A stretch of DNA of 8,071 nt from Flavobacteriales bacterium UBA1995 (GTDB lineage Bacteria > Bacteroidota > Bacteroidia > Flavobacteriales_D > Sanyastnellaceae): NCBI GenBank assembly GCA_002336475.1, contig DDCX01000043.1, forward strand, positions 41,372-49,442, written 5' to 3'. This document shows positions 1 through 7,024 of this stretch, piece after piece (the stretch's first letter is position 1; each line of letters starts with the position of its first letter). Both the position numbers and the translations under genes were made by a program. The notes below the pieces were generated by a model that was not told the DNA's origin, did no database searches, and saw only the letters and a list, made by a program, of their open reading frames with translations.

Positions 1-73
1 TCCGACAAGGCCTGAAATATTCGGCCAAACGCAACCTTACGGCTGTTCGTTGGTTAAATTTAAGGCACCGAAT

Positions 74-2755
74 ATGCGCAACCCAATATCATACTGGATT
101 CTGGTCTGGACCTTGCTTTTCTTGGGTATGGGTTCCGCCTTCGCGACCCACATCGTGGGGGGAGAAATCAGCTACGAGGATTTGGGAGAAGGGAATTACC
201 GCGTCCGCCTTGTTGTCTACAGGGACTGCGGACCTGCAAACCAAAACGGAACAGGCTTTGACGATGCTGCATCAGTAGGAATTTTCAATGGCAATGGTGG
301 TTTGGTTGACGTGCTCAACATTCCGCTTTCGTTTCAAAATGTCAGTGAGGTACCCGTGGCACTTGAAAACCCTTGCGGAACTCCACCTCCCTCGGTTTGT
401 GTGGAGCAAGCGGTTTACGAGCAGGTTGTGTTTATCGGTGAATCCCCCAATGGATTTACCTTGAGTTACCAGCGCTGTTGTCGCAATCCGTCCATTGTCA
501 ACCTCAACAACCCCGATGATGCGGGGGCGACTTTTACCACCCAAATTCCGGGAACGAACTCAACCGAGGCTCCGAACAGCAGCCCTGTCTTTAACAGCCT
601 CCCCCCTGTTGCGCTGTGTGCTGGATTCGATTTTTTCTTTGACCACAGCGCTACCGACTTGGACGGGGACAGTTTGGCCTACACGTTCTGTTCTCCGATG
701 TTCGGTGGGTCGCCCAACGCACCGGCCCCTAATCCGCCCAATGGCCCTCCTTACACGCCAGTGAATTGGGCTCCAGGGTATTCAGCCACAACTCCTTTGG
801 ATGGAGATCCTGCACTGACCATCGATCCGGTTTCGGGGTTTATCACGGGTATGCCGACCGCAGCAGGCCAATATGTGATCGGGATCTGTGTCGAAGAATG
901 GCGGGACGGAGTGTTGCTCAGTACTTCGAACAGGGACTTTCAGTTCAATGTCACCGTTTGTGACCCTAACATTTCTTCATTGGTGGCCAACCAAACCGGC
1001 GATCAACTTTGCATTGGTGAGACGATTGAATTCCAGCAGTACAGCATCAATGCGACGTTCTTTCTTTGGGACTTTGGCGTTGATGGCATTGAATCGGACA
1101 CTTCCAATTTGGAGTCACCGTCCTACACATTCCCTCAGCCCGGTAGCTATGAAGTAATGTTGGTGGCCAATCCTGGCTGGCCTTGCGCGGACACCTCTTT
1201 TTCTAATTACGAAGTTTTCGAACCTGTTGAACCGGAGTTGGTGATTACCGGATTCGAATGTCCATCGGGTACTCCGTTGTATGATTTCGGCACGGTGGAC
1301 GCCTATCCAGACGCGTCATTTCAATGGGACTTTGGACCCCTCGCATCGTCTGGAATATCGGATTTAGATTCTCCTGCGGGAATTGGCTTTCCATCCCCTG
1401 ATGATGTAGAGGCTGAATTGACGGTGGTCCAGAACGGCTGTATCGGCGCTGGAGTTTTGGATTGGACACCGCCAGATGCGCCGCAAGCGGCGATTGCTCC
1501 TCAAGAGGATTTCTGCACGGGATTCACCCTGACTTTTGACAACAACAGCACCAATGCGGTTGGTTACGTTTGGCAGTTCGGTGAGCCGGGCAACGACGAT
1601 GTCAGCTTTGATGCCTTCCCAACGTGGAGCTATGATGGGCCCGGGACCTACGAGGTGGAATTGACGGCCCAAGGTGACTTCCATTGTCCTGATGTCACAT
1701 CGGAGACCTTTGAAGTGGCCTGGCTGCTCGAACCATTTTTTGAAACGCCTCCACCCGAGTGCTTCGAAGAACACAGTTTCAATTTTGAAGCGATTGGAGT
1801 CACGGACCCCAACGCAACCTTTGAGTGGAGCTATGCGCCGGGCTCTGCGGCCATTGAGGCAGGGCCAGTATTGCAAGGCGTTTCTTTTCCTGCTGCTGGC
1901 CTTTACACCATTGAAGTGGTCGTAACGGCCGAGGGCTGTGAGCGTGACTTCGATGCCCAAGTAGAGGTTTTGTTTGACCCCACCGTCGCTTTTGATGGAG
2001 GTCCAGTGTTGGGGTGTCCGCCACTGCCCGTGAGTTTTGAGAATTTCTCACAGACGGAAACATCGGCCTCTTATCTCTGGAATTTTGGCGATGGCACCAC
2101 TTCCACGGCACCTTTTCCCAATCACATATACGCGTTGCCCGGGACCTACACGGTGACTTTAGAAATGAGCACCACTGGTTATTGCGTGCAAGAGCTGGCC
2201 ACAACGCAAACGGCATTTGTGGAGGTGTATCCGGTGCCTGTTGCGGGTTTTTCTATTGAGCCGTCCTTGGTGGACATCCTGGAACCCATAGTACAGGTAG
2301 AGGATTTGAGCTCAGGTGCTGTGCAGCACTATTACAATTTTGGCGATGGGGGCTCTACCAGCGACCCCAGTGGCCCGTACATCTTTCAGGGGGCAGGTGC
2401 CTTTGATGTGACCCAGACTGTGATCAATGAATACGGATGCACAGCTACCGCTCAGGGAGAAGTGGGGGTGAATGGCACGCTGTTTTATGCCCCCAATTCT
2501 TTCACGCCCAATAATGACGGCGTGAACGACTTTTGGATGCCCACTGCGACGGGCCTTGCTGCATACCAATGCAAGGTGTACAACCGGTGGGGCGATGTGG
2601 TTTTTGAAACTTCGGACGCATCGGTGGGTTGGATGGGCAATGTGAAAGGCGGCGAGCATTATGCTCCAGATGGCGTCTACATGTACGATGTCTATTTGGA
2701 GGATCAGTTGCGCATTCCTTTTACCTATTCCGGTCAAATTCAGTTGGTCAGGTGA
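74..2755 (+). CDS. Secreted PKD-repeat protein with type B T9SS C-terminal sorting domain
   Basis: A probable cell-surface or secreted protein of 893 aa, exported by Sec and then by the type IX secretion system. Residues 1-24 look like a signal peptide (hydrophobic core, then GSAFA before THIVGGEISY). The HIVGGEI start and the YQRCCRN motif (residues 132-138) are typical of a conserved N-terminal region in large Bacteroidota surface proteins. Residues about 190-296 resemble a cadherin-like/putative Ig module (DLDGDSLAY ... IDPVSGFITGMPTAAGQY). Six PKD-like units follow (about 305-800). Units 5 and 6 keep the classic NFGDG motif, while units 1-4 are degenerate (WDFG, WDFG, WQFG, WSYA). Residues 804-893 form the gliding-motility-type C-terminal domain (FTPNNDGVND ... 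YNRWGDVVFE ... PDGVYMYDV), the T9SS type B signal. I chose the ATG at 74 over the in-frame TTG at 50 because it begins directly with the signal peptide. The role (adhesin or matrix protein) is inferred; no enzyme domain is visible. Confidence 0.9.
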   Translation: MRNPISYWILVWTLLFLGMGSAFATHIVGGEISYEDLGEGNYRVRLVVYRDCGPANQNGTGFDDAASVGIFNGNGGLVDVLNIPLSFQNVSEVPVALENPCGTPPPSVCVEQAVYEQVVFIGESPNGFTLSYQRCCRNPSIVNLNNPDDAGATFTTQIPGTNSTEAPNSSPVFNSLPPVALCAGFDFFFDHSATDLDGDSLAYTFCSPMFGGSPNAPAPNPPNGPPYTPVNWAPGYSATTPLDGDPALTIDPVSGFITGMPTAAGQYVIGICVEEWRDGVLLSTSNRDFQFNVTVCDPNISSLVANQTGDQLCIGETIEFQQYSINATFFLWDFGVDGIESDTSNLESPSYTFPQPGSYEVMLVANPGWPCADTSFSNYEVFEPVEPELVITGFECPSGTPLYDFGTVDAYPDASFQWDFGPLASSGISDLDSPAGIGFPSPDDVEAELTVVQNGCIGAGVLDWTPPDAPQAAIAPQEDFCTGFTLTFDNNSTNAVGYVWQFGEPGNDDVSFDAFPTWSYDGPGTYEVELTAQGDFHCPDVTSETFEVAWLLEPFFETPPPECFEEHSFNFEAIGVTDPNATFEWSYAPGSAAIEAGPVLQGVSFPAAGLYTIEVVVTAEGCERDFDAQVEVLFDPTVAFDGGPVLGCPPLPVSFENFSQTETSASYLWNFGDGTTSTAPFPNHIYALPGTYTVTLEMSTTGYCVQELATTQTAFVEVYPVPVAGFSIEPSLVDILEPIVQVEDLSSGAVQHYYNFGDGGSTSDPSGPYIFQGAGAFDVTQTVINEYGCTATAQGEVGVNGTLFYAPNSFTPNNDGVNDFWMPTATGLAAYQCKVYNRWGDVVFETSDASVGWMGNVKGGEHYAPDGVYMYDVYLEDQLRIPFTYSGQIQLVR

Positions 2756-2774
2756 GGTCGTATTCGATTCTGCT

Positions 2775-2782
2775 TACCTTTT
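2775..2782 (+). promoter_or_regulatory. Weak candidate -7 element before the PUR gene (TACCTTTT)
   Basis: TACCTTTT agrees with TAnnTTTG except for the last base. It lies 18 nt before the PUR-protein ATG in the 45-nt spacer after the PKD gene. No good TTTG or TTG is found at the proper distance upstream, so support is weak. Confidence 0.2.
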
Positions 2783-2784
2783 CG

Positions 2785-2799
2785 ATTCCAAAACGGAAT
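2785..2799 (+). repeat. Short inverted repeat directly before the PUR start codon
   Basis: ATTCC (2785-2789) and GGAAT (2795-2799) are perfect complements around the loop AAAAC, and the second arm ends one base before the ATG at 2801. The stem is only 5 bp with no following T-run, so it is a poor terminator. In RNA it could place a small hairpin at the ribosome entry site of a gene that encodes a nucleic-acid-binding protein. Chance is quite possible. Confidence 0.25.
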
Positions 2800-2800
2800 T

Positions 2801-3175
2801 ATGGAAGGCGATAGCAACCAATCGAACTGGGGACGGAATGACCGTCGGGAGGAGGACGTACACACCATTGCCGTAAAGGCGGGTAAGAGGACGTATTTTT
2901 TCGACATCCGAGCCACCCGGGCAAAGGACCTCTATCTCACCGTCACCGAAAGCAAGCGCCAAACGCATGCCTCTGGTGAAGTGACTTACAGCAAGCACAA
3001 GCTGTTTCTCTACAAGGAGGATTTCGAGAAATTCCATGATGGACTCCGCGACTCACTCGAGAAGATTGGGGAGTTGCAAGGCACCGACGGGTTTCAGTCC
3101 AGCGAGCCCAATGGGCCGGCGCGGAATACTGAAAATCAAGAAGACAGCGGCGACGTCCGCTTTGAAGATTTGTGA
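2801..3175 (+). CDS. PUR-domain DNA/RNA-binding protein (DUF3276 family)
   Basis: A 124-aa cytoplasmic protein with one PUR repeat at residues about 20-92. The repeat shows beta strands around HTIAVKAGKRTYFFDI, KDLYLTVTESKR and YSKHKLFLYKEDFEKF, then a helix (HDGLRDSLEKIGEL). The ESK and KHKxFLYKEDFxKF stretches are hallmarks of the bacterial PUR/DUF3276 family. Its best studied relative, Borrelia BpuR, binds nucleic acids and regulates expression. The N-terminal 19 residues are polar and charged. Residues 93-124 form an acidic, Gln/Asn/Glu-rich tail that is probably disordered. Family members are usually about this size, so the gene looks complete. It starts 45 nt after the PKD gene. A separate promoter is possible (see 2775-2782) but not proved. 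Its targets cannot be read from the sequence. Confidence 0.88.
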   Translation: MEGDSNQSNWGRNDRREEDVHTIAVKAGKRTYFFDIRATRAKDLYLTVTESKRQTHASGEVTYSKHKLFLYKEDFEKFHDGLRDSLEKIGELQGTDGFQSSEPNGPARNTENQEDSGDVRFEDL

Positions 3176-3206
3176 GCTTCCGGTTCCTCATTGCGATGGG
3201 GTTTTC

Positions 3207-3215
3207 TGTGGATAA
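3207..3215 (-). promoter_or_regulatory. DnaA-box 9-mer (TTATCCACA on the minus strand)
   Basis: The + strand reads TGTGGATAA. Its complement, TTATCCACA, is the perfect high-affinity DnaA box known from E. coli oriC and from DnaA-controlled promoters. It lies in the non-coding 90-nt spacer between the PUR gene and the hydrolase-parAB operon, about 30 nt upstream of the candidate -7 element. I saw only one perfect copy, so this is not an origin. A single regulatory box or chance remains possible. Confidence 0.35.
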
Positions 3216-3245
3216 TTCTTGGTCTTTTCAGGCTCTGGTCGCGGT

Positions 3246-3253
3246 TATCTTTG
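3246..3253 (+). promoter_or_regulatory. Candidate Bacteroidota -7 promoter element (TATCTTTG)
   Basis: TATCTTTG matches the Bacteroidota primary sigma factor -7 consensus TAnnTTTG at every defined base. It lies in the 90-nt spacer, 12 nt before the ATG of the UPF0173 gene. The -33 element is weak: TTTT at 3225-3228 (17-nt spacing) or CTTG at 3218-3221 (24-nt spacing). Transcription would begin near 3258-3260 and leave a very short leader. If real, this promoter drives the hydrolase-parAB-DUF5683-dapB-lepB operon. Confidence 0.4.
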
Positions 3254-3265
3254 AGATTCACCGCC

Positions 3266-3964
3266 ATGGAACTGACCTACCTCGGACACAGCTGTTTTCT
3301 GTTGATTTCAGGCGGATTGCGTGTTTTAATTGACCCGTTTATCTCGCCCAATCCCTTGGCCAAAGACGTCTCTTTGGAGGGCCTCGCTCCTACCCATGTG
3401 CTGTTGACCCACGGTCACGAAGACCATGTGGCCGATGCGGAGCATGTGCTGAGGCTTTCTGGTGCGCAACTCGTGGCCCCATATGAGGTGGCGATGTGGA
3501 TGGGGTCCAAGGGATTCGATGATGTGATGCCGGTAAACCCAGGTGCGGACTTCCGTTTGCAGTTGGGTGATGATACGGCCAATGTTCGCGTGGTGGGTGC
3601 CGTGCATTCTTCTACCCTTCCCGATGGAACACCAGGCGGAGTGCCCTGTGGATTCGTCTTGGATTTTGAGGGCACGCGGGTCTACCATGCTGGAGATACG
3701 GATCTTTCCATGGAGATGGAATTGATCGGTCGGTTATGGTCACCCGATTGGGCACTACTTCCCATAGGTGGCACGTTCACCATGGGGTATGCTGATGTTC
3801 CAGCGGCCATGGACATGTTGCGCTGCCGAAAGGTTGTGGGCATGCATTATGATACTTTCCCTCCCATCGCCATCGATCGGGAGGCAGCCTTTAGCACCGT
3901 TCGGGATGCAGGAGGAGAATTGCATTTGCCCGAGATTGGGTCTGTGCTTGAAACAGTGAATTGA
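3266..3964 (+). CDS. UPF0173-type metal-dependent hydrolase (metallo-beta-lactamase fold)
   Basis: A 232-aa protein of the metallo-beta-lactamase superfamily, UPF0173 branch (metal-dependent hydrolases of unknown substrate, similar to UlaG/YtkL). It opens with MELTYLGHSCF, the usual family start. The metal-binding signature H49-x-H51-x-D53-H54 lies in LLTHGHEDHV. Further likely ligands are H114 (VHSS), D144 (AGDTDLS) and H194 (GMHYDTFPPI). All expected metal residues are present, so it is probably active. The reading frame is open back to a TTG at 3191, which would add a hydrophobic 25-residue stretch. I reject that start because the family begins at MELTYLGHS and a promoter-like element at 3246-3253 lies inside the extension. 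Its stop is only 2 nt before parA, so the two are probably cotranscribed. The physiological substrate is unknown. Confidence 0.9.
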   Translation: MELTYLGHSCFLLISGGLRVLIDPFISPNPLAKDVSLEGLAPTHVLLTHGHEDHVADAEHVLRLSGAQLVAPYEVAMWMGSKGFDDVMPVNPGADFRLQLGDDTANVRVVGAVHSSTLPDGTPGGVPCGFVLDFEGTRVYHAGDTDLSMEMELIGRLWSPDWALLPIGGTFTMGYADVPAAMDMLRCRKVVGMHYDTFPPIAIDREAAFSTVRDAGGELHLPEIGSVLETVN

Positions 3965-3966
3965 CA

Positions 3967-4821
3967 ATGGGCAAGATTATCGCTATAGCGAATCAGAAAG
4001 GCGGCGTAGGTAAGACCACGACCGCGATCAATTTGGGAGCCAGCCTCGGTGCACTTGAATACAAGACGCTGCTGGTTGACGCTGATCCACAGGCCAACTC
4101 AAGTTCGGGTGTTGGGGTAGACCCCAAGTCTGTAGAGAACGGCACTTACCAATGTTTGATCAATGGCACAGAGGCGCGGACTGCGATTTTGGAAACCGGC
4201 AATCCCAATTTGTGGCTCTTGCCTTCTCACATTGACTTGGTAGGCGCTGAGATTGAACTCATCAATGAGGCTGAGCGAGAGTTCCGCCTTCGCAAAGCGT
4301 TGGAGCCCCTTAAAGACGATTTTGATTTCATCCTCATCGACTGCTCTCCCTCTTTGGGTTTGATCACTTTGAATGCCCTGTCGGCAGCGGATTCCGTGTT
4401 GATTCCAGTCCAATGCGAGTACTTCGCCCTCGAGGGCTTGGGCAAGCTGCTCAACACCGTGAAAATTGTTCAAGGGGGACTCAATGAGAACCTCAACATT
4501 GAAGGCATCTTGTTGACCATGTATGATACCCGTCTGAGGCTGTCCAATCAAGTGGTAGAGGAAGTCAGGATGCATTTCCGTGAAATGGTATTCGATACCC
4601 TTATTCACCGGAATACCCGTTTGGGTGAAGCGCCGAGCCATGGCGAAACCATTGTGATGCACGATGCATCGTGCAAGGGTGCGATCAACTATCTCAATTT
4701 GGCCCGGGAGATTCTGCAGAAGAACGACCTGACGAAATTGCCCAACGCCGAGAAGTTCCTCGATGAGGATGCCGGTGTCGCTGCAGTTGAACCAGGTGAT
4801 GCGCCTGTGGGCCTGAATTGA
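3967..4821 (+). CDS. parA: Chromosome-partitioning ATPase ParA (Soj)
   Basis: A 284-aa ParA/Soj ATPase that forms ATP-dependent dimers on nucleoid DNA and moves ParB-parS complexes to segregate the chromosome. The deviant Walker A motif is at residues 11-18 (KGGVGKTT, with signature lysine K11). The switch I motif is DADPQANSS (38-46). Walker B is FILIDCSPSLG (121-131), and a conserved VPVQCEYFALEGL-type segment follows. There is no N-terminal HTH, so this is the short chromosomal (type Ib-like) form. The last ~25 residues are an acidic, Ala/Pro-rich extension. I chose the ATG at 3967 (MGKIIAIANQKGG) over a TTG two codons upstream because it gives the standard N-terminus. ParB begins 12 nt downstream, giving a classic parAB pair. 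Confidence 0.97.
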   Translation: MGKIIAIANQKGGVGKTTTAINLGASLGALEYKTLLVDADPQANSSSGVGVDPKSVENGTYQCLINGTEARTAILETGNPNLWLLPSHIDLVGAEIELINEAEREFRLRKALEPLKDDFDFILIDCSPSLGLITLNALSAADSVLIPVQCEYFALEGLGKLLNTVKIVQGGLNENLNIEGILLTMYDTRLRLSNQVVEEVRMHFREMVFDTLIHRNTRLGEAPSHGETIVMHDASCKGAINYLNLAREILQKNDLTKLPNAEKFLDEDAGVAAVEPGDAPVGLN

Positions 4822-4833
4822 TCCGAATAAGGC

Positions 4834-5769
4834 ATGGCCAAAAAGTCTAAGAAGCCGGCATTGGGCAGAGGGTTGGGGGCATTGTTGCAGGCCCAGCAAG
4901 CGGACCAGTCCGCGGCATTGCCTGATGTGGATGCCACAGAGACCGAGGAAACGGTCAAGCCTGCGGTTGATATGGCGGGCACGGTCGCCTTGCTGCCGAT
5001 CTCTGCCATTGAGGCCAATCCCGATCAGCCACGTCGGACTTTCGAGCCTTTTGCGCTCAATGAATTGGCAGACAGCATCAAGACGTTGGGCATCATCCAA
5101 CCTTTGACGGTGCGCCGCATGAGTGCTGCGAAGTACCAATTGATCTCTGGGGAGCGCCGCTTTCGGGCATCTCAACTTGCTGGTTTGGACCACGTCCCTG
5201 CATATGTCCGCGAGGCCAATGACCAAGAGATGCTGGAAATGGCCTTGGTCGAGAACATCCAAAGAGAAGACCTCGATGCCATCGAGGTGGCCATCAGTTT
5301 TCGCCGGTTGATGGAAGAATGTTCCCTGACCCAGGAGGAGTTGGCTTCGAGGGTGGGCAAACAGCGCTCTACCATCAGCAATTACATTCGTCTTTTGGGC
5401 CTTCCCGCCTTGGTGCAGCAATCTGTGGCAGCGGGACACCTCAGCTTTGGTCATGCCCGAGTTTTGGCAGGATTGCAAGAGGTCAAAAACCAGAAAGCGC
5501 TGTACCAGCGCATTATCGGCAAGGGTCTCAACGTCCGCCAGACAGAACGCGAGGCCAGTGAGATGCTGGGCAGAAAGCCATCAAAAAAGACGGTCAAAGG
5601 CGCGGCTTTGAGCCTTCAGATGCAAACCATGCGGGCGCACTTGCGCAGCCGATTTGCGGGCAGGACGTTGGATGTCAAAGCCCGTGAAGACGGTGCTGGC
5701 CGCGTGGAGCTGTACTTCCAGAACGCGGACGACTTGCAGCATTTGCTGGATGAATTGGGGGCCCGTTGA
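4834..5769 (+). CDS. parB: Chromosome-partitioning protein ParB (Spo0J), CTP-binding parS clamp
   Basis: A 311-aa ParB/Spo0J protein that loads at parS, binds CTP and slides on DNA as a clamp. The N-terminal peptide PALGRGLGALL (8-18) is the conserved segment that stimulates ParA ATPase. A disordered linker follows. ParB box I is around residues 60-95 (NPDQPRRTF, then SIKTLGIIQPLTVR). Box II, with the CTP-binding GERRFRA motif, is at 106-112, and ALVENIQREDLDAIE follows. The HTH is at about 165-191 (LTQEELASRVGKQRSTISNY). The C-terminal dimerisation and DNA-binding domain is at about 270-311. All key motifs are intact and the length is normal. Its stop codon shares one base with the next start (TGATG), which suggests translational coupling to the DUF5683 gene. 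I found no full parS site in this window. Confidence 0.97.
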   Translation: MAKKSKKPALGRGLGALLQAQQADQSAALPDVDATETEETVKPAVDMAGTVALLPISAIEANPDQPRRTFEPFALNELADSIKTLGIIQPLTVRRMSAAKYQLISGERRFRASQLAGLDHVPAYVREANDQEMLEMALVENIQREDLDAIEVAISFRRLMEECSLTQEELASRVGKQRSTISNYIRLLGLPALVQQSVAAGHLSFGHARVLAGLQEVKNQKALYQRIIGKGLNVRQTEREASEMLGRKPSKKTVKGAALSLQMQTMRAHLRSRFAGRTLDVKAREDGAGRVELYFQNADDLQHLLDELGAR

Positions 5770-6305
5770 TGGGGCTTTTGAGGTTTTTCTGGTTGACTTT
5801 GGCCTGCCTGGCGACAGCGCAGTGTTCCGCTCAGTTGGCGGAGAATCCATTAGAACGGGAATTCCGAATTCAGCGCACCACCTGGCACAGTGCTGTTGTT
5901 CCCGGTTGGGGACAATTGGACAATGGCAAGTGGTGGAAGGTGCCCCTTGTTTACGGTGGTTTGGGTGCAGCTGGCTTCTTTATTCACGCGGAAGGCGATT
6001 TGTACAGGGGTTACCGGGATGGCTATGTGGCGCTGACGGATGACGACCCCACGACCCTTTATGCCACCGAATACGATGTGCAGACCGTCCGAGATTTGCG
6101 GGACTTTCACAGGTCGAACTTCGAGCAGTCGATTCTGGTGTTCGCCTTGATTTGGGGCGCTCAAGTGGTGGACGCGCATGTAGACGCCCACCTCTTGGGT
6201 TTTGACGTCAGTGAGGATTTGGGATGGATGCCTGGTGTTGGACCCACCTTTGGAATCAAGTTGTCACACGGCCTGGCATCCCGCAGAACACCCCGAGCAC
6301 GATGA
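5769..6305 (+). CDS. DUF5683 family protein, exported or membrane-associated, unknown function
   Basis: A 178-aa protein of a Bacteroidota family with no known function. Residues 1-21 form a hydrophobic signal sequence, probably cleaved near CSA/QLAEN by signal peptidase I. Cys13 and Cys19 do not sit in a good lipobox. The family core follows: SAVVPGWGQLDNGKWWKVP (41-59), then a hydrophobic stretch VYGGLGAAGFF (61-71). A second hydrophobic stretch, ILVFALIWGAQVVDA (122-136), leads into HVDAHLLGFDVSED. The Gly/Trp turn before the first stretch and the DAHVDAHL motif are the features I recognise. The two stretches suggest a small membrane protein. The start is the ATG that overlaps the parB stop by one base, and the stop overlaps the dapB start by four bases (ATGA). 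This placement suggests an envelope-linked role coordinated with segregation or cell-wall synthesis, but that is inference. Confidence 0.85.
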   Translation: MGLLRFFWLTLACLATAQCSAQLAENPLEREFRIQRTTWHSAVVPGWGQLDNGKWWKVPLVYGGLGAAGFFIHAEGDLYRGYRDGYVALTDDDPTTLYATEYDVQTVRDLRDFHRSNFEQSILVFALIWGAQVVDAHVDAHLLGFDVSEDLGWMPGVGPTFGIKLSHGLASRRTPRAR

Positions 6306-6997
6306 CAGACCAGCCAAGCCTCCGAATTCTCATCATAGGCCAGGGCCGAATGGGTTCTGCTGTGCAAGCGGTGGCTGCGGCGCGCGGTCATGAGGTGGTC
6401 GCGGTGATGGGACGGGATGATGTGGCGGCATTGGATTGGCCTGCCGCAGATGTGGCCGTGGAGTTCACGGCACCTCACAGTGCCAAGGAAGTGATGGCCG
6501 CTTGCCGCAAGCGCAGTCTGCCTTTGGTCAGCGGAACTACAGGTTGGGATGCAGACCGCCTTGAGGTGGAGCTGGCCACTGTGGAAGCGTCCCACCCCCT
6601 GCTGTGGGCGCCCAACTTTTCCAAAGGGGTGTACTTCTTTCGGAAAGCGCTGAGCGCCACTGCTGAGGCCATGAAAGGCCATGGCGGTTTGACGCTTTCG
6701 GTTCACGAGGTACACCACACGGGAAAGCGGGATGCGCCCAGTGGCACGGCCCTCGCCATTGCAGATGATGTGGCCGCTATGGGTTGGGATGGGGTACCGG
6801 TCACAGCGCAACGCTTGGCGGGTGTTCCCGGTACCCATGAGCTAGAGTGGCGCAGCGAAATGGACAGCATTCGATTGGTTCACAGTGCGCGCAACAGGTC
6901 TGGGTTTGCCCAAGGTGCAGTCGAGGCTGCAGAGTGGTTGGCAAAGTACACAGGACCTTGCGACAACATATTCGGTATGAACGACGTTTGGGGTTGA
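6302..6997 (+). CDS. dapB: 4-hydroxy-tetrahydrodipicolinate reductase (DapB)
   Basis: A 231-aa cytoplasmic enzyme of the diaminopimelate/lysine pathway. It reduces the DapA product (HTPA) to tetrahydrodipicolinate with NAD(P)H, supplying meso-diaminopimelate for peptidoglycan and lysine. The N-terminal Rossmann fold has the GQGRMG nucleotide-binding loop (residues about 13-18). SGTTGW is at 77-82 and APNFSKGV at 103-110. The catalytic and substrate-binding motif EVHHTGKRDAPSGTA is at 136-150, containing the His pair (138-139), K142 and the DAPSGTA phosphate-like loop. The protein is shorter than E. coli DapB (about 270 aa), as is usual for Bacteroidota, and no motif is missing. The ATG at 6302 overlaps the upstream stop (ATGA) and gives the expected start MTDQPSLRILIIGQG. 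The frame is open further upstream to 6224, but that part overlaps the DUF5683 gene and lacks family similarity. Confidence 0.96.
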   Translation: MTDQPSLRILIIGQGRMGSAVQAVAAARGHEVVAVMGRDDVAALDWPAADVAVEFTAPHSAKEVMAACRKRSLPLVSGTTGWDADRLEVELATVEASHPLLWAPNFSKGVYFFRKALSATAEAMKGHGGLTLSVHEVHHTGKRDAPSGTALAIADDVAAMGWDGVPVTAQRLAGVPGTHELEWRSEMDSIRLVHSARNRSGFAQGAVEAAEWLAKYTGPCDNIFGMNDVWG

Positions 6998-7024
6998 TAT
7001 TGCGCCTCGAACCCAGCGTTCTTT

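Noticed and set aside
55..62. Promoter-like TAAATTTA before the PKD gene
   Set aside because: It misses the final G of TAnnTTTG and has no TTTG or TTG at the right distance upstream, in a T/A-rich stretch where such matches are common.
1..73. A possible tail of an upstream gene (frame ending in TGA at 13-15)
   Set aside because: Only four codons are visible, which is too little to support a coding call.
1364..1960. A 198-codon minus-strand frame inside the PKD gene
   Set aside because: It is antisense to well-supported PKD repeats and its translation shows no domain.
3146..3161. Hairpin AGCGG-loop-CCGCT near the end of the PUR gene as a terminator
   Set aside because: The stem is only 5 bp, lies within the coding sequence and has no T-run after it.
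3191..3265. N-terminal extension of the hydrolase from a TTG start, resembling a membrane anchor
   Set aside because: The family begins at MELTYLGHS and is cytoplasmic; the extension overlaps the promoter-like element and the DnaA box, so it is better read as spacer.
4083..4091. A second DnaA-box-like 9-mer (TGATCCACA)
   Set aside because: It has one mismatch and encodes the conserved DADPQ motif of ParA, so its sequence is explained by the protein.
4099..5478. A 459-codon open frame on the minus strand opposite parA and parB
   Set aside because: It lies antisense to two certain genes, spans their junction, has no recognisable domain, and its composition (rich in Arg, His, Gln) is typical of a shadow frame.
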